Shown piece after piece: positions 57,101 through 60,649 of a stretch of 64,000 nt of DNA; within the stretch, counting starts at the first letter, position 1, and each line of letters opens with the position of its first letter. The translations under genes were made by a program, and so were the position numbers. Source of the stretch: Saxidomus purpurata (lineage: Eukaryota; Mollusca; Bivalvia; Venerida; Veneridae); the NCBI GenBank assembly GCA_022818135.1, contig JAFMSR010000008.1:33880392-33944391 (forward strand). Direction: 5' to 3'. The notes below the pieces were generated by a model that worked only from the letters and a program-made list of their open reading frames with translations, ran no database searches and was not told where the DNA came from.

Positions 57101-59706
57101 GCAGCGGTCACGTTTTTTTAATTCTATACATATCAATTTTGAAAAGTTACAAATTATTCATGATCAAATATACAAGGTCATGTATTTCTTTGAAATTATC
57201 CCCCCCATCCTCCCTCTAGTTGGCTTGCAGAATCCAGAGTAAGGCTTTGAATGCAATGTTCATTTACAAAGGTCTTTGAACAAGTTTCATATCTTTGACC
57301 TTAATTCTGACAATTACACAACACTCCTGTTCTTAGACAAAAACCCCATTTTACCAACAAGCTTTCAAAAAGTCGAGCGTGCTGTCATGTGACAGCTCTT
57401 GTTGTACTTAGATTTTGTCATGAAAACTTAATGTTGGCTATAACTTTGCCATTTCTTAAGATTTCTTCACCTAACTTTCAAATTACATTACTTTTGACAA
57501 AAGGGTTGTGATGCCACCAAATTTTGTAGGTCAAGGTCATACTTGACAGAGTTATGCCCATTTTGTCACAAAATTATTGGTTATTCTGACAAAGCGTAAG
57601 AGGGCATGAGAACTTAGCTAGACGCAATCTATGTTATAGTTCATGTGAGACAGTTGTCCTGTATGTGAGGACATGTGAGACAGTTGTTCTGTATGTGAGA
57701 ACATGCGAGACAGTTGTCCTGTATGTGAGGACATGTGAGACAGTTGTCCTGTATGTGAGGAGAACATGTGAGACAGTTGTTCTGTATGTGAGAACATGTG
57801 AGACAGTTGTCCTGTATGTGAGGAGAACATGTGAGACAGTTGTTCTGTATGTGAGAACATGTGAGACAGTTGTCCTGTATGTGAGAAAATGTGAGACAGT
57901 TGTTCTGTATGTGAGAACATGTAAGACAGTTGTTCTGTATGTGAGAACAATTTGTGAGACAGTTGTCCTGTATGTGAGAACATGTAAGACAGTTGTCCTG
58001 TATGTGAGGAGAACATGTGAGACAGTTGTCCTGTATGTGAGGAGAACATGTGAGACAGTTGTCCTGTATGTGAGAAAATGTGAGACAGTTGTTCTGTATG
58101 TGAGAACATGTAAGACAGTTGTCCTGTATGTGAGAACATGTGAGACAGTTGTCCTGTATGTGAGAAGTTGTCCTGTATGTGAGGAGAACAAGAGAATTGA
58201 TAGATTAAACACAAGTTTTCTACTGCACAGACAGACTGCAAGGTTTAAGGTAAATATAGTGAAAAACGCCATTTAATGACTTCTTATGAATATTTTAAAT
58301 TATTTTTGAGGAAAAAAGTGAAGAGAACTTTTTTCTTAAATCAGATATGCACACAGGTGTCCAGCTAGGTTTGAAGTGATTATAAAAGGCACTTGTTTCG
58401 CATGTTGTCCTTTATCTGTGACAGGAATGAATTGAAGCATGTTTGTGAATAAACTAAGGAAGAGACACCTGTGATGAAGTGTGCCCAGGTGGGGGACAGG
58501 GTGTTTAAAGATAAAACAAAATAGTGATAACATTTTAATATCTTCATAATTATGTACATGTTAACAGCATCAAAATGTAAAGTTTTAGAGTAATAAATGA
58601 TAGTGATGGCATTTTATGTAGAATGTACAGTGTAGATAGTCTGGAGTGTTATAGCTCACCTGGTGCAAAATCTTAGATCTGTTCCTGCCTGTTCTTTGGG
58701 TTTTTAGCTCACCTGAGCACAAACTCCTCAAAGGTCTGTCCACACCCGTTGAACACTCCAGAGGCCATATTTAAAGTCCAATCAACTTGAAAATCAGTCA
58801 GGATGTTTGTCTCAATGATACCTGGGACAGATTCAAAACTTGGTGACATAGGGTCAAAAACAAGGTCACCAGGTCAAAGAGACTCTACAACACTCTAGAG
58901 ACTACAGTTAACACCCAATCATCCTGAAAGGTGGTCAGAATGTATGTTTTGATAAATTTTAGGCCAAGTTAGAAACTGGGTCACATTGGGTCAAAAACTA
59001 GGTCAACTGGTCAAATGAAAGAAAAAGCTTGTGAACACTCAAAAAGCCACATGACTGTTCTACCCAATTATCTTGAAAATTGGTCAAAATATATGTATTT
59101 TTATCCTTATTTAAGGGAAGTTTGAAACTGGGTTACTTGGAGTCAAAAACTAGGTCACTAGGTCAAGTCATAGAAAAACTTTGTGAACACTCTAGAAGAC
59201 AAATTTGGACCCAATCATCAAGAAAATTTGTTAGAATGTTTGTCTTGGTGAATTATGAGTCATGTTCGAAACTGTGAAATTTGAGGTAAAAAACTAGGTC
59301 ACCATGTGAAATAACCTTGTTAACACTCTAGAAGGAACACTTTGTACCCATTGTTTTTGAAAATTGGTCAGAATGTATGAATTTGTGAACTCTAGGTCAT
59401 GTTCAAAACAGAGTCACATCAAGAATAACCTTGTGAAAACTCCAAAAGCCAGATTTTGTACTCGGTTATAATGACATTTTGGTAATCTTGTTGGATACAG
59501 TTGAATTATGTTTGTACCTTGAACATTGAATCCTTATATTCCAGGTTAAAGCTATTCATGGGCTCGGAACAACAATTGATGTTATTCTTGTGAATGGTAA
59601 ACTGAACGAGGGTGACCAGATCGTAATAGCAGGGACTGAGGGGCCGATTGTCACTCAAATAAGAGGTCTGTTGATGCCCCAGCCAATGAAAGAATTGAGG
59701 GTTAAG
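12888..59706 (+). CDS. EIF5B: eIF5B, translation initiation factor 5B (GTPase), multi-exon, 3' end outside window
   Basis: eIF5B is a cytosolic GTPase that promotes 60S subunit joining and positions initiator tRNA. Eighteen exons are seen: 12888-12925, 15718-15816, 17198-17309, 18530-18664, 19439-19933, 22972-23068, 23444-23547, 24258-24374, 25601-25751, 26979-27077, 27293-27520, 28952-29148, 29565-29672, 32177-32244, 33344-33485, 34655-34786, 35829-36011 and 59545-59706. All join in frame with GT/AG borders. Residues 1-624 are a Lys/Glu/Asp-rich tail as in animal orthologues, followed by G1 GHVDTGKT (about 648-655), G3 DTPGHE (about 675-680), G4 NKID (about 729-732), G5 TSA (about 796-798) and the start of domain II. 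Numbering omits the missing switch I exon. The exons of domains III and IV must lie downstream. Identity rests on family knowledge of eIF5B motifs and is very strong; exon edges were read by eye. Confidence 0.95.
13758..13825 (+). repeat. Decayed tRNA-derived SINE head
   Basis: 'tagctaagtggataacatg' resembles an RNA polymerase III A box, and 'gagttcgagcc' about 35 bases later resembles a B box (GGTTCGANNCC), the spacing of a tRNA-like SINE. The tail is not definable. It lies in intron 1 of eIF5B. No functional tRNA fold is claimed. Confidence 0.35.
14220..14545 (+). repeat. F5 repeat fragment interrupted by homopolymer artefact (14341-14424)
   Basis: Family phrases 'aaaccacaaggcctagagcttagatatttagc' and 'gtagacaggtgagcaatatagggcc' flank an A14-CCGGCCGGGGGG-T28-like block, which probably replaces true sequence. 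Located in eIF5B intron 1. Confidence 0.5.
14750..15540 (+). repeat. Tandem 'ggtcaaggtcac' repeat (about 140-bp units) with ERE-like palindrome
   Basis: About five diverged units carry 'actagagaatgcattggcctagtgtcctcaaa' and 'aaaggtcaaggtcacagtgacct'. The unit at 14840-14854 contains the perfect palindrome AGGTCACAGTGACCT. A run of about 32 G (15092-15123) with duplicated 'gcattggcctag' edges interrupts the array and is a likely artefact. Intron 1 of eIF5B. Confidence 0.6.
15718..15816 (+). CDS. EIF5B: eIF5B exon 2
   Basis: Acceptor GTTACAG; donor GTAACA. It completes the Ile codon split after exon 1 and encodes an acidic then Lys-rich stretch ([13 protein letters not shown]..., [12 protein letters not shown]), residues about 13-46. 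Phase 2 in and phase 2 out agree with both neighbours. The composition is typical of the intrinsically disordered eIF5B N-terminal region. Confidence 0.9.
16250..17090. repeat. 'ggagggatattg' repeat with two subunits
   Basis: Begins 'ggaggagggatattgttttggctttgtccgtcc', with phrases 'ggggctcgagatagtagaattttgt' repeated at about 16365 and 17000 and 'gtcaaaggtcaagg'. Non-coding, in intron 2. Confidence 0.45.
17198..17309 (+). CDS. EIF5B: eIF5B exon 3
   Basis: Acceptor AAAACAG; donor GTTAGC. It completes the Trp codon and reads [18 protein letters not shown]... ending in VKKKEK, residues about 46-83, phase 2 in and 0 out. It is an acidic/Lys-rich disordered segment. Sequence conservation with vertebrates is low here, so the call rests on frame continuity and splice sites. 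Confidence 0.88.
17435..17790. repeat. Repeat fragment starting 'tatgcccccaaac' with 'ctagagaatgcattgg' units
   Basis: The head resembles F3 (ATGCCCCCAAA) and the interior resembles the 14750-15540 array, suggesting modular mixing of ends and subunits. Contains 'gtcaaaggtcaaggtcatg'. Intron 3. Confidence 0.45.
18530..18664 (+). CDS. EIF5B: eIF5B exon 4
   Basis: Acceptor CTAATACAG; donor GTATGT; 45 codons, phase 0/0, residues about 84-128. It carries [15 protein letters not shown], then [18 protein letters not shown]. An 'SF.x.L..D.D'-type patch in a charged context is typical of the metazoan eIF5B tail. No folded domain is predicted from composition. Confidence 0.9.
19439..19933 (+). CDS. 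EIF5B: eIF5B exon 5 (large charged exon)
   Basis: The longest exon, 165 codons, acceptor ATTTACAG and donor GTATGT, phase 0/0, residues about 129-293. It alternates acidic and Lys-rich blocks, contains DLDALLAEL (like the DLDALAAEIE motif near the start of vertebrate eIF5B) and ends [17 protein letters not shown], which matches the vertebrate VAQKKAEKKERERKK block. The Glu/Lys codons make the opposite strand look like long Ser/Phe ORFs; those are shadows. Confidence 0.93.
19990..20350 (+). repeat. 'ggtcacagtgaccc' repeat units
   Basis: Phrases 'aaacttagtcagaaggttgcctgcaac' and 'caaagtcaaggtcacagtgacccaaactttgaaaatcttt' occur; near-palindrome AGGTCACAGTGACCC at 20123-20137. Same family as 21780-22330 and 31670-32090. 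Intron 5. Confidence 0.5.
20714..21665. mobile_element. F6 repeat, about 950 bp, GAGCT(A/G)TC ends and internal subunits
   Basis: Starts 'ggggagctatcctactccggcgtcggcg' and ends 'gtcgagcgcgctgtcctactgacagctcttgttt'; GAGCTATC and GACAGCTC form near inverted termini. Four to five subunits share 'gtaccaccccactttatttcaaa', 'tttaccatcat' and 'gacaagag..cataactctg'. Non-coding, intron 5. Ends of the same kind recur at 56548-56576 and 57366-57404. Confidence 0.55.
21780..22345 (+). repeat. ERE-carrying repeat array, two perfect palindromes
   Basis: Two to three units of about 300 bp. AGGTCACAATGACCT (21945-21959) and AGGTCACAGTGACCT (22087-22101) are perfect AGGTCA-N3-TGACCT palindromes. The array ends in 'atactggcccgtatatgcctcttgttt'. 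Intron 5 of eIF5B. Confidence 0.6.
22374..22964 (+). mobile_element. F5 repeat, near full length, abutting exon 6
   Basis: Starts 'ttttagctccggaagtgccagagtgagctatt' and ends 'agccaggagagcgatatagggccatcttgaccctcttgtttt'. Interior phrases are 'aaaccactaggccaatg', 'cttggcagggatgttcctt' and two 'gagcttagatatttgg' subunits. The right end lies directly against the exon 6 splice acceptor. Non-coding and non-autonomous. Confidence 0.6.
22972..23068 (+). CDS. EIF5B: eIF5B exon 6
   Basis: Acceptor TATTGTAG; donor GTACCA; residues about 294-326, phase 0 in and 1 out. It reads [23 protein letters not shown]..., a Lys/Glu-rich disordered segment. Its acceptor sits only 8 bases from the right end of a dispersed repeat (22374-22964), whose terminal CCCTCTTGTTTT supplies most of the polypyrimidine tract. 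Confidence 0.88.
23444..23547 (+). CDS. EIF5B: eIF5B exon 7
   Basis: Acceptor TTGTTCTAG; donor GTAAGT; phase 1 in and 0 out, residues about 326-360. It reads [13 protein letters not shown], then [20 protein letters not shown]. This corresponds to the [32 protein letters not shown] region of vertebrate eIF5B. Strong splice sites and frame agreement support it. Confidence 0.92.
24258..24374 (+). CDS. EIF5B: eIF5B exon 8 (coiled-coil region)
   Basis: Acceptor CATTACAG; donor GTAATT; 39 codons, phase 0/0, residues about 361-399. It reads [31 protein letters not shown]..., aligned with vertebrate VKAMQEALAKLKEEEERQKREEEERIK. The regular Glu/Arg/Leu spacing predicts a long single alpha helix or coiled coil. 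Confidence 0.95.
25005..25558 (+). repeat. F5 repeat, 5'-truncated, three subunits
   Basis: Three units of 'cttatataggaaaatctttaaaaatcttctctgaaaccacaagg...gagcttagatatt', ending 'gggagccaggtgagtgatattgggcc'. Located in intron 8, 45 bases before exon 9. Confidence 0.55.
25601..25751 (+). CDS. EIF5B: eIF5B exon 9 (conserved [13 protein letters not shown] block)
   Basis: Acceptor TTTCTCAG; donor GTCTGT; residues about 400-450, phase 0 in and 1 out. It carries [25 protein letters not shown] and ends IESMKAQG, one of the best conserved parts of the animal N-terminal region (vertebrate [23 protein letters not shown] ... LLQAQG). The match identifies the gene independently of the G domain. Confidence 0.96.
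26979..27077 (+). CDS. EIF5B: eIF5B exon 10 ([11 protein letters not shown] motif)
   Basis: Acceptor TATTGCAG; donor GTAATA; phase 1 in and 1 out, residues about 450-483. It reads [34 protein letters not shown]; the KKRPIYE(D/K)KKRKK motif is a hallmark of eIF5B. Frame and motif are unambiguous. Confidence 0.96.
27293..27520 (+). CDS. EIF5B: eIF5B exon 11
   Basis: Acceptor TTTCTTCAG; donor GTATAC; phase 1 in and 1 out, residues about 483-559. It starts with a Pro/Thr/Ser/Asp-rich stretch ([18 protein letters not shown]...), then [18 protein letters not shown], equivalent to vertebrate DDWEAMASDEE. Intron 10 before it is the shortest in the gene (215 bp). Confidence 0.93.
28488..28885 (+). 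repeat. F5 repeat, short copy
   Basis: Starts 'cagctcacctggaacgctcatttgtc', with 'aaccactggtccagtgttgaggaaacttggcagggatgttcc', ending 'ccaaggtgccaggtcagtgat'. Located in intron 11, about 65 bases before exon 12. Confidence 0.55.
28952..29148 (+). CDS. EIF5B: eIF5B exon 12 (acidic block)
   Basis: Acceptor ATTTTACAG; donor GTACAG; phase 1 in and 0 out, residues about 559-624. It begins [18 protein letters not shown] (vertebrate NKVHIEVKENPEEEE), then a long Asp/Glu/Ser run, and ends [12 protein letters not shown], matching ERAYDKAKRRIEK just before the G domain. The acidic run is encoded by GAT/GAA/TCT repeats that could expand or contract. Confidence 0.95.
29565..29672 (+). CDS. EIF5B: eIF5B exon 13, G1/P-loop exon
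   Basis: Acceptor AATTTCAG; residues about 625-660, phase 0/0. It encodes [36 protein letters not shown]. [22 protein letters not shown] is near invariant in eukaryotic eIF5B; GHVDTGKT is the phosphate-binding loop. The donor is GTTCGT, weaker than the others in the gene, and the reading frame stays open through it (V-R-S...), so the exact 3' edge is less sure. The exon that should follow is not intact in this window. Confidence 0.95.
30100..30180. repeat. Small inverted repeat (ATAATTTCAC..CCATGTTGG)
   Basis: 'ataatttcacgaccatgttgg' (30101-30121) and 'ccaacatggtgaaattat' (30161-30178) can pair with a 2-base bulge and a loop of about 40 bases. It could be a miniature foldback element; no target duplication is identifiable. 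Confidence 0.4.
30305..31205 (+). repeat. EIF5B: Diverged direct duplication flanking the switch I exon site
   Basis: 'acacctatttaaataaagctttacttctgagg' at 30306 recurs with one change at 31072. Further colinear matches follow: 'atttgtctgaatt' (30372/31123), 'ttgtattaaag' (30451/31184) and 'gaagcgaatgt' versus 'gaacgaatgt' (30479/31201). This suggests the intron segment upstream of the switch I exon was duplicated about 760 bp apart, with loss or decay of exon sequence. Confidence 0.45.
30472..30590 (+). pseudogene. EIF5B: Degraded or error-rich copy of the eIF5B switch I (G2) exon
   Basis: In the interval where the switch I exon should lie, bases around 30475-30540 resemble codons for R-R-S-N-V-Q-D-G-x-A-G-G-I-T-x-x-I-G-A, including GCAGGAGGAATAACG and ATAGGTGCC, preceded by TTTCAC where an acceptor TTTCAG would be expected. 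Aligning it needs several small insertions, a stop interrupts every frame, and the Gln-Gln codons are replaced by a 7-base string. It could be a decayed exon copy, or the true exon spoiled by sequencing or assembly errors. The similarity was judged by eye. Confidence 0.5.
31370..32090 (+). repeat. F6 fragment followed by 'ggtcacagtgaccc' repeat
   Basis: 'aaggggagctatccagttgc' and 'ccatcccactttatttcaaaaccatt' belong to F6. From about 31670 the sequence joins the ERE-type family (AGGTCACAGTGACCC at 31811-31825) and ends 'gatactggccctttttggcctcttgttg' just before the G3 exon intron border region. Confidence 0.5.
32177..32244 (+). CDS. EIF5B: eIF5B exon with G3 DTPGHE (exon 15 in the expected model)
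   Basis: It encodes [22 protein letters not shown] plus AG of a Ser codon; donor [24 protein letters not shown] is diagnostic, and His in DTPGHE is the catalytic switch II residue. Acceptor TTCTATAG gives phase 0 at the 5' end; an alternative acceptor (TTCCAG) would start at 32183. Because exon 13 also ends in phase 0, skipping the missing exon would keep frame but delete switch I. Confidence 0.95.
32380..33065 (+). repeat. Repeat starting 'ataccctcgaacacaaagtg', three subunits
   Basis: Units share 'taaaacccctggtc..aatttaatgaaac', 'catggtccatgtttttggtcactaggtcaaaggtcaaggtcac'. A head with 'gtttgtctgtgtgtccatctgtctg' is present. Intron after the G3 exon. Non-coding. Confidence 0.5.
33344..33485 (+). 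CDS. EIF5B: eIF5B exon with [10 protein letters not shown]...ALNK (G4 first half)
   Basis: Acceptor TATTTCAG completes the Ser codon; donor GTAAGG; phase 2 in and 0 out. It reads [47 protein letters not shown], nearly colinear with human ([35 protein letters not shown]). It ends on the NK of the NKID guanine-specificity motif, split by the following intron. Confidence 0.97.
33880..34195 (+). repeat. Right part of ERE-type repeat
   Basis: 'ttgaaaatcttttcc.ctcaat' occurs twice; ends 'cagtagagagatactgggccttttgggtctcttgttt'. No intact palindrome remains. Confidence 0.45.
34655..34786 (+). CDS. EIF5B: eIF5B exon with ID of NKID
   Basis: Acceptor CTTTTACAG; donor GTACAC; 44 codons, phase 0/0. It starts [15 protein letters not shown] (vertebrate IDRLYDWKKSPDSDV), completing NKID, and ends [10 protein letters not shown]. 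It is the helix segment of the G domain between G4 and G5. Confidence 0.97.
35014..35355 (+). mobile_element. tRNA-derived SINE, about 340 bp
   Basis: The head 'gggggtgtcgcagtggttg' carries an A-box-like TGTCGCAGTGG, and GGTTCGAATCC at 35071-35081 is a canonical B box, followed by 'cggcagggacac' as in a tRNA acceptor-stem end. The body includes 'tgggcctgtcgggggacttggcagttt', and the 3' end is an A-rich tail (aacaataacaaaaaagaagaaaaag). Local sequences on both sides ('attgcataacag', 'acagtca.tgtaa') are similar, but a clean target duplication cannot be fixed. It lies in an eIF5B intron in sense. Confidence 0.75.
35829..36011 (+). CDS. EIF5B: eIF5B exon with G5 ([11 protein letters not shown])
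   Basis: Acceptor CTATTTCAG; donor GTATGT; 61 codons, phase 0/0. It reads [42 protein letters not shown], then [18 protein letters not shown] is G5 and contacts the guanine base. The exon closes the G domain and leads to domain II. A 23.5-kb intron follows. Confidence 0.97.
36385..36645 (+). repeat. F7 repeat fragment ('agctcaactattcaagaataaagagggctatt')
   Basis: Phrases 'ggttaaagttttgcatgcaaggt' and 'cacatatctcagtaaccactta' link it to the arrays at 52715-53930, 59915-60300 and 62665-62810. Start of the giant intron. Confidence 0.5.
36827..37752. mobile_element. hAT-type MITE, 926 bp, with 8-bp TSD GTATTCAG
   Basis: The termini TAGGGATGGCAACGAATA (36827-36844) and TATTTGTTGACATCCCTA (37735-37752) are inverted repeats matching 16 of 18. 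The element is flanked by a perfect 8-bp direct repeat GTATTCAG (36819-36826 and 37753-37760), the signature of hAT-superfamily transposition. Subterminal regions are full of GGATATTCG-type palindromes on both sides. No transposase ORF is present, so it is non-autonomous. The intact TSD implies fairly recent insertion. Confidence 0.85.
37875..38270 (+). repeat. F1 fragment then F5-like end
   Basis: 'ccaaattttgtaggtcaaggtcatatttgacagagttatgcccc' and 'gagagcgacacaagagttctactgaac' are F1. 38030-38270 ends 'gagcgatatagggccatcatagcctgcttgtt'. Non-coding. Confidence 0.5.
38579..40262 (-). pseudogene. Tc1/mariner-like transposase, dead, split by an insertion
   Basis: Minus-strand pieces read in Tc1 order: [12 protein letters not shown] ... 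[21 protein letters not shown] (40230-39990), [28 protein letters not shown]-like SLMIWGAI (39960-39830), then after a frameshift [13 protein letters not shown] (about 39700-39660). The rest resumes at 38851 with [26 protein letters not shown] and ends near GGHT at about 38590. W-SPD-NPIEH-WD is the Tc1 DD34E C-terminal signature. The N-terminal DNA-binding part is missing, there are internal stops and shifts, and about 800 bp of foreign sequence sits between DNxxxH/A and NNxxVLPW. Confidence 0.85.
38853..39655. mobile_element. About 800-bp insertion inside the Tc1 relic ('cttgaaaagtacttgaatt' repeat)
   Basis: Both ends carry 'ccttgaaaagtacttgaattt' in direct orientation (about 38863 and 39603), with another copy at about 38920. 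The interior is AT-rich without ORFs. It separates adjacent codons of the transposase, so it inserted after the Tc1 element. No superfamily assigned. Confidence 0.5.
40562..40640 (+). repeat. Possible pogo/Tigger-like element end
   Basis: CAGTCGAGTCTCGATTATTC, followed by 'cgaagtgccagggacc' and repeated 'gaataatcca', resembles ends of pogo-group elements (CAGTNGA..CTCGATTATC). A possible opposing end 'gttcgactgta' lies at 41261-41271, but no TA target duplication is clear. Related 'tcgaataa' strings recur to 41720. Confidence 0.3.
40845..40925. repeat. G-homopolymer blocks, probable artefact
   Basis: Two runs of 17 and 11 G joined by short unique sequence, then a T run. Similar to the other homopolymer disturbances in this window. 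Confidence 0.5.
41285..41350. repeat. Perfect 18-bp inverted repeat around a C-run
   Basis: TGAGCAATCTGGCAAAGG (41285-41302) and CCTTTGCCAGATTGCTCA (41333-41350) are exact reverse complements, with a C16/ACATG/GGGGG spacer that also pairs. It is either a real hairpin-ended element or a fold-back read artefact. Confidence 0.6.
42590..43160 (+). repeat. Tandem array, about 170-bp unit, three copies
   Basis: Units share 'ttcatttgatcttcactaaacttgctgaacatgttt', 'ggcataatgtc', 'aagtttaataaccagccaaatca' and 'attatcaaaaataagccaaattagc'-like text at about 42780, 42955 and 43115. Non-coding. The 125-codon ORF over it is a repeat artefact. Confidence 0.6.
43165..43600 (+). repeat. Older copy of the 46.2-47.5 kb duplicated repeat
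   Basis: Shares 'cttaagatgtcagtaaacctgggttt', 'gtaaaatgaaaattttcaaa', 'aaaggtcatttttaaggttgtctaaaagtgtcagc' and 'ttcatacagacaaaatgtgttc' with 46245-46815 and 46960-47550 at much higher divergence, so the unit is a dispersed repeat. Confidence 0.55.
43610..43775 (+). repeat. F3 fragment
   Basis: 'tgcatgaaggattttgaaataacttggcacaaatgttcagcacatc' and 'ctcaaaggtcaaggtcacactta' match the unit at the start of the window. Confidence 0.55.
44095..45115 (+). repeat. Two F5 repeats in tandem
   Basis: Copy one ends at about 44432 ('gaagccaggtgagcgaaatagggccatcttggcccacttgttttt'). Copy two runs on from 44433 with four 'cttatataggaaaa.ctttaaaaa...gagcttagatattt' subunits and ends 'gagcatcttggccctcttgttt'. 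Both lack the head hairpin. Non-coding. Confidence 0.6.
45505..45790 (+). repeat. Possible SINE relic of the mollusc 'acatgaggaagttggcag' type
   Basis: Contains 'acctagctctgtggttgagagatggagat' (A-box-like), 'gatgagtctgagcacc' and 'tacatgaggaagttggcagttactt', the last related to 'ggggacttggcagtttcacctg' in the SINE at 35014. Ends unclear. Confidence 0.4.
46245..46815 (+). repeat. Duplicated segment, copy A
   Basis: Nearly the same sequence as 46960-47550, from 'ccggcatattttgttacacactcgacag' to 'acgttacaggtgttcaaaaggatat'. The two copies differ mainly by single-base indels and poly-T length. The 181-codon ORF over this copy is not preserved in copy B, so it is not a gene. Confidence 0.75.
46960..47550 (+). 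repeat. Duplicated segment, copy B
   Basis: Same order and orientation as copy A, offset by about 710 bp. It restores bases missing in A (for example 'tgtctgctttatg' versus 'tgtcgctttatg') while lacking others. The T run is 20 against 10 in A. Confidence 0.75.
47690..48125 (+). repeat. 'ccaaaggcggagggatattg' repeat
   Basis: Same head as at 1262, with 'caggacccaatggatagaatttcatgaaacttaa' matching 1480-1530. Ends where the second hAT MITE begins. Confidence 0.5.
48136..48850 (-). mobile_element. Second copy of the hAT MITE, opposite orientation, worn ends
   Basis: 'gttaacaaatacccaaatcgg' at the left is the complement of the 37.7-kb end. 'ccggatatttggtcg', 'ataatctcttttgtctattgctaaagattgacca' and 'aatactcggatatctatatcgg' follow in reverse order relative to 36827-37752. 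The TAGGGATG tips and TSD are lost. About 715 bp. Confidence 0.65.
48850..50330. other. Intron sequence, weak repeats only
   Basis: No exon or RNA gene recognised. 49730-50320 shows loose 190-bp periodicity ('ggtcacc.ggaa..tc..ggg', 'gacccacagt') suggesting an old repeat. ORFs of 60-90 codons show no domain. Confidence 0.4.
50330..50705 (+). repeat. F5 repeat, degraded
   Basis: 'aaaccactacaacaagttgtatggaggacat', 'tctggctgccatgg' and 'aaaccacaaggcctagagcttagatgtt' are present, with a C-rich run at 50543-50562. Confidence 0.45.
51145..51220 (+). repeat. Imperfect CAGCACCATCATCAC microsatellite
   Basis: Degenerate repeats of 'cgtaaacagcaccattatcgcaaacagcaccatcatcac'; the theme recurs at 54497-54550 and 54110-54145. 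His/Gln-rich ORFs here are a by-product. Confidence 0.5.
51220..52700. other. Intron sequence with short 'gtcaaaggtcaaggtcac' units (51900-52250)
   Basis: Two units around 51960 and 52110 carry 'aaaggtcaaggt(c/t)acag'. The rest is AT-rich with no gene seen. Confidence 0.45.
52715..53935 (+). repeat. F7 tandem array, about 165-180-bp unit, six copies
   Basis: 'ggttaaagttttgcctgctaggtactatcatgcacatatctcagtaacc' (in parts) recurs at about 53016, 53193, 53366, 53533, 53703 and 53876. Each unit continues 'gatattgacttgaaact...tcaaggcagataactcttgaaaaa'. Non-coding. Confidence 0.7.
53990..57200 (+). repeat. Long degenerate tandem array, about 160-bp unit
   Basis: Units carry 'aaattcaaatatcttgaatactatcaaaggtattgacttgaaactcaaa', 'accatcaacatctacacctgaggaaacaat' and 'gttttgatttttgacagatttatgcccc' (each read in pieces). 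Best copies are at 56590-56920; the 54.1-56 kb part is heavily mutated. 'gtcgagcgtgctgtcatgtgacagctcttgtt' ends appear at 56543 and 57372. Confidence 0.65.
57395..57612 (+). repeat. F1 fragment
   Basis: 'gttggctataactttgccatttcttaagatttcttcacctaactttc' and 'ttgtaggtcaaggtcatacttgacagagttatgccc' are present, and it ends 'aagagggcatgag', a mutated form of the F1 terminus. Confidence 0.55.
57644..58191 (+). repeat. Minisatellite, 30/33-bp unit, about 17-18 copies
   Basis: The unit is 'gtgagacagttgtcctgtat' plus 'gtgagaacat', with some copies carrying three extra bases (gga). T/C alternates at one position. Because unit lengths are multiples of three, long ORFs stay open on both strands (about 200 codons each); these are products of the repeat. 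Located in the giant intron, 1.35 kb before the next exon. Confidence 0.9.
58705..59475 (+). repeat. 'agctcacctgagcacaaa' bivalve repeat, about 155-bp subunits
   Basis: Head 'tttttagctcacctgagcacaaactcctcaaaggtctgtcc', then five units with 'gaacactc.agaggcca', 'aatcatc.tgaaa.ttggtcagaatgt' and 'gggtcaaaaactaggtcac'. Ends about 70 bases before the domain II exon. Confidence 0.6.
59545..59706 (+). CDS. EIF5B: eIF5B exon, start of domain II (last exon in window)
   Basis: Acceptor ATATTCCAG; donor GTGAGT; 54 codons, phase 0/0. It reads [54 protein letters not shown], the first part of the domain II beta-barrel (vertebrate [24 protein letters not shown]...[21 protein letters not shown]). The expected continuation (NQYEKHKEV...) is not found downstream, so the gene runs past the window. 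Confidence 0.97.
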
Positions 59707-59914
59707 GTGAGTATCATAGCTTTTTGTATACTCTCACATTCACTCACGGACACTCAGACGTAAAGAACTACCTAAAATGCTCATTGATGTTTTGTTATGC
59801 AGTCTCTCATTCTGTCACAATGAGATATGTTTAGGATATAATTTGTCTGTAAAAACAGGGAGAAATTCAAAGATTTTAAATATGAGGGGCATCCCAGAAA
59901 TATTGAGACTTTTG

Positions 59915-60645
59915 CTATAAGTTCAGGGAGTTCAGACTGTTTTGCATGCAGGTACTATAGTGCACATATCTCAGTAACAGCTCATAGGATTGATTTAATA
60001 CTTCACTATGGTCTTTAAGGGTATCAAACAATCAGGAAAGATAAGTCTTTACTGAATTGATTATAGAGTATGGCCCTTGTTGAACTTAGAAAGTTTAGTT
60101 AAAGTTTTATGTACTAGCTACCATTGGGCATATATATTAAGTTTCCATTGCTGAAATTGATTTGAAATATTCTTTAGTGGTCTCCAACAATCAAGGTTAA
60201 AGTTAGAAATTTTGGTTAAAGTTTTACGTGCAAGGAACTATAATACACATATTTCAGTAACCAGTTAAGGGATTGATTTAAAACTTCATTAATGTCAAGG
60301 CGTAATGGTTGTATGCCAGGTCTTATTACCTCCCTCAACTCCGCAGGGGTGTCAGGATTATCATTCATCGTCAGTAGTATGTCCACCATTTCCTTTAAAG
60401 GACGTCTCTTCTGAAACCACTTGGCCAGTGCTGATGAAACTTAGCAGGGATGGTCCATGCATGAAGCTATACCAAATTCATTACACGCAGAACTCTGGTT
60501 GCTATGACAACAAATAGGAAAAACTAAGAATCTTCTCATATTTTCAAGAGCCTAGATACTTGGCTTGTAGTATTGTCTAGTGGACCGCTACCATGTGTTC
60601 CAATCATGACCCCCTGGTCAAAATTGATCCCACCTGGGAATATAT
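59915..60645 (+). repeat. F7 units followed by F5 fragment
   Basis: F7: 'gcacatatctcagtaacagctcat' and relatives at 59955, 60125, 60245. F5: 'ctgaaaccacttggccagtgctgatgaaacttagcaggg' and 'agaactctggttgctatg' at 60405-60500. Confidence 0.5.
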
Positions 60646-60649
60646 TTTT

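Noticed and set aside
57618..58276. About 200-codon ORFs on both strands with HTGQLSHMF repeats resembling zinc-finger linkers
   Set aside because: Made by the 30/33-bp minisatellite; there is no C2H2 spacing, and both strands are equally open.
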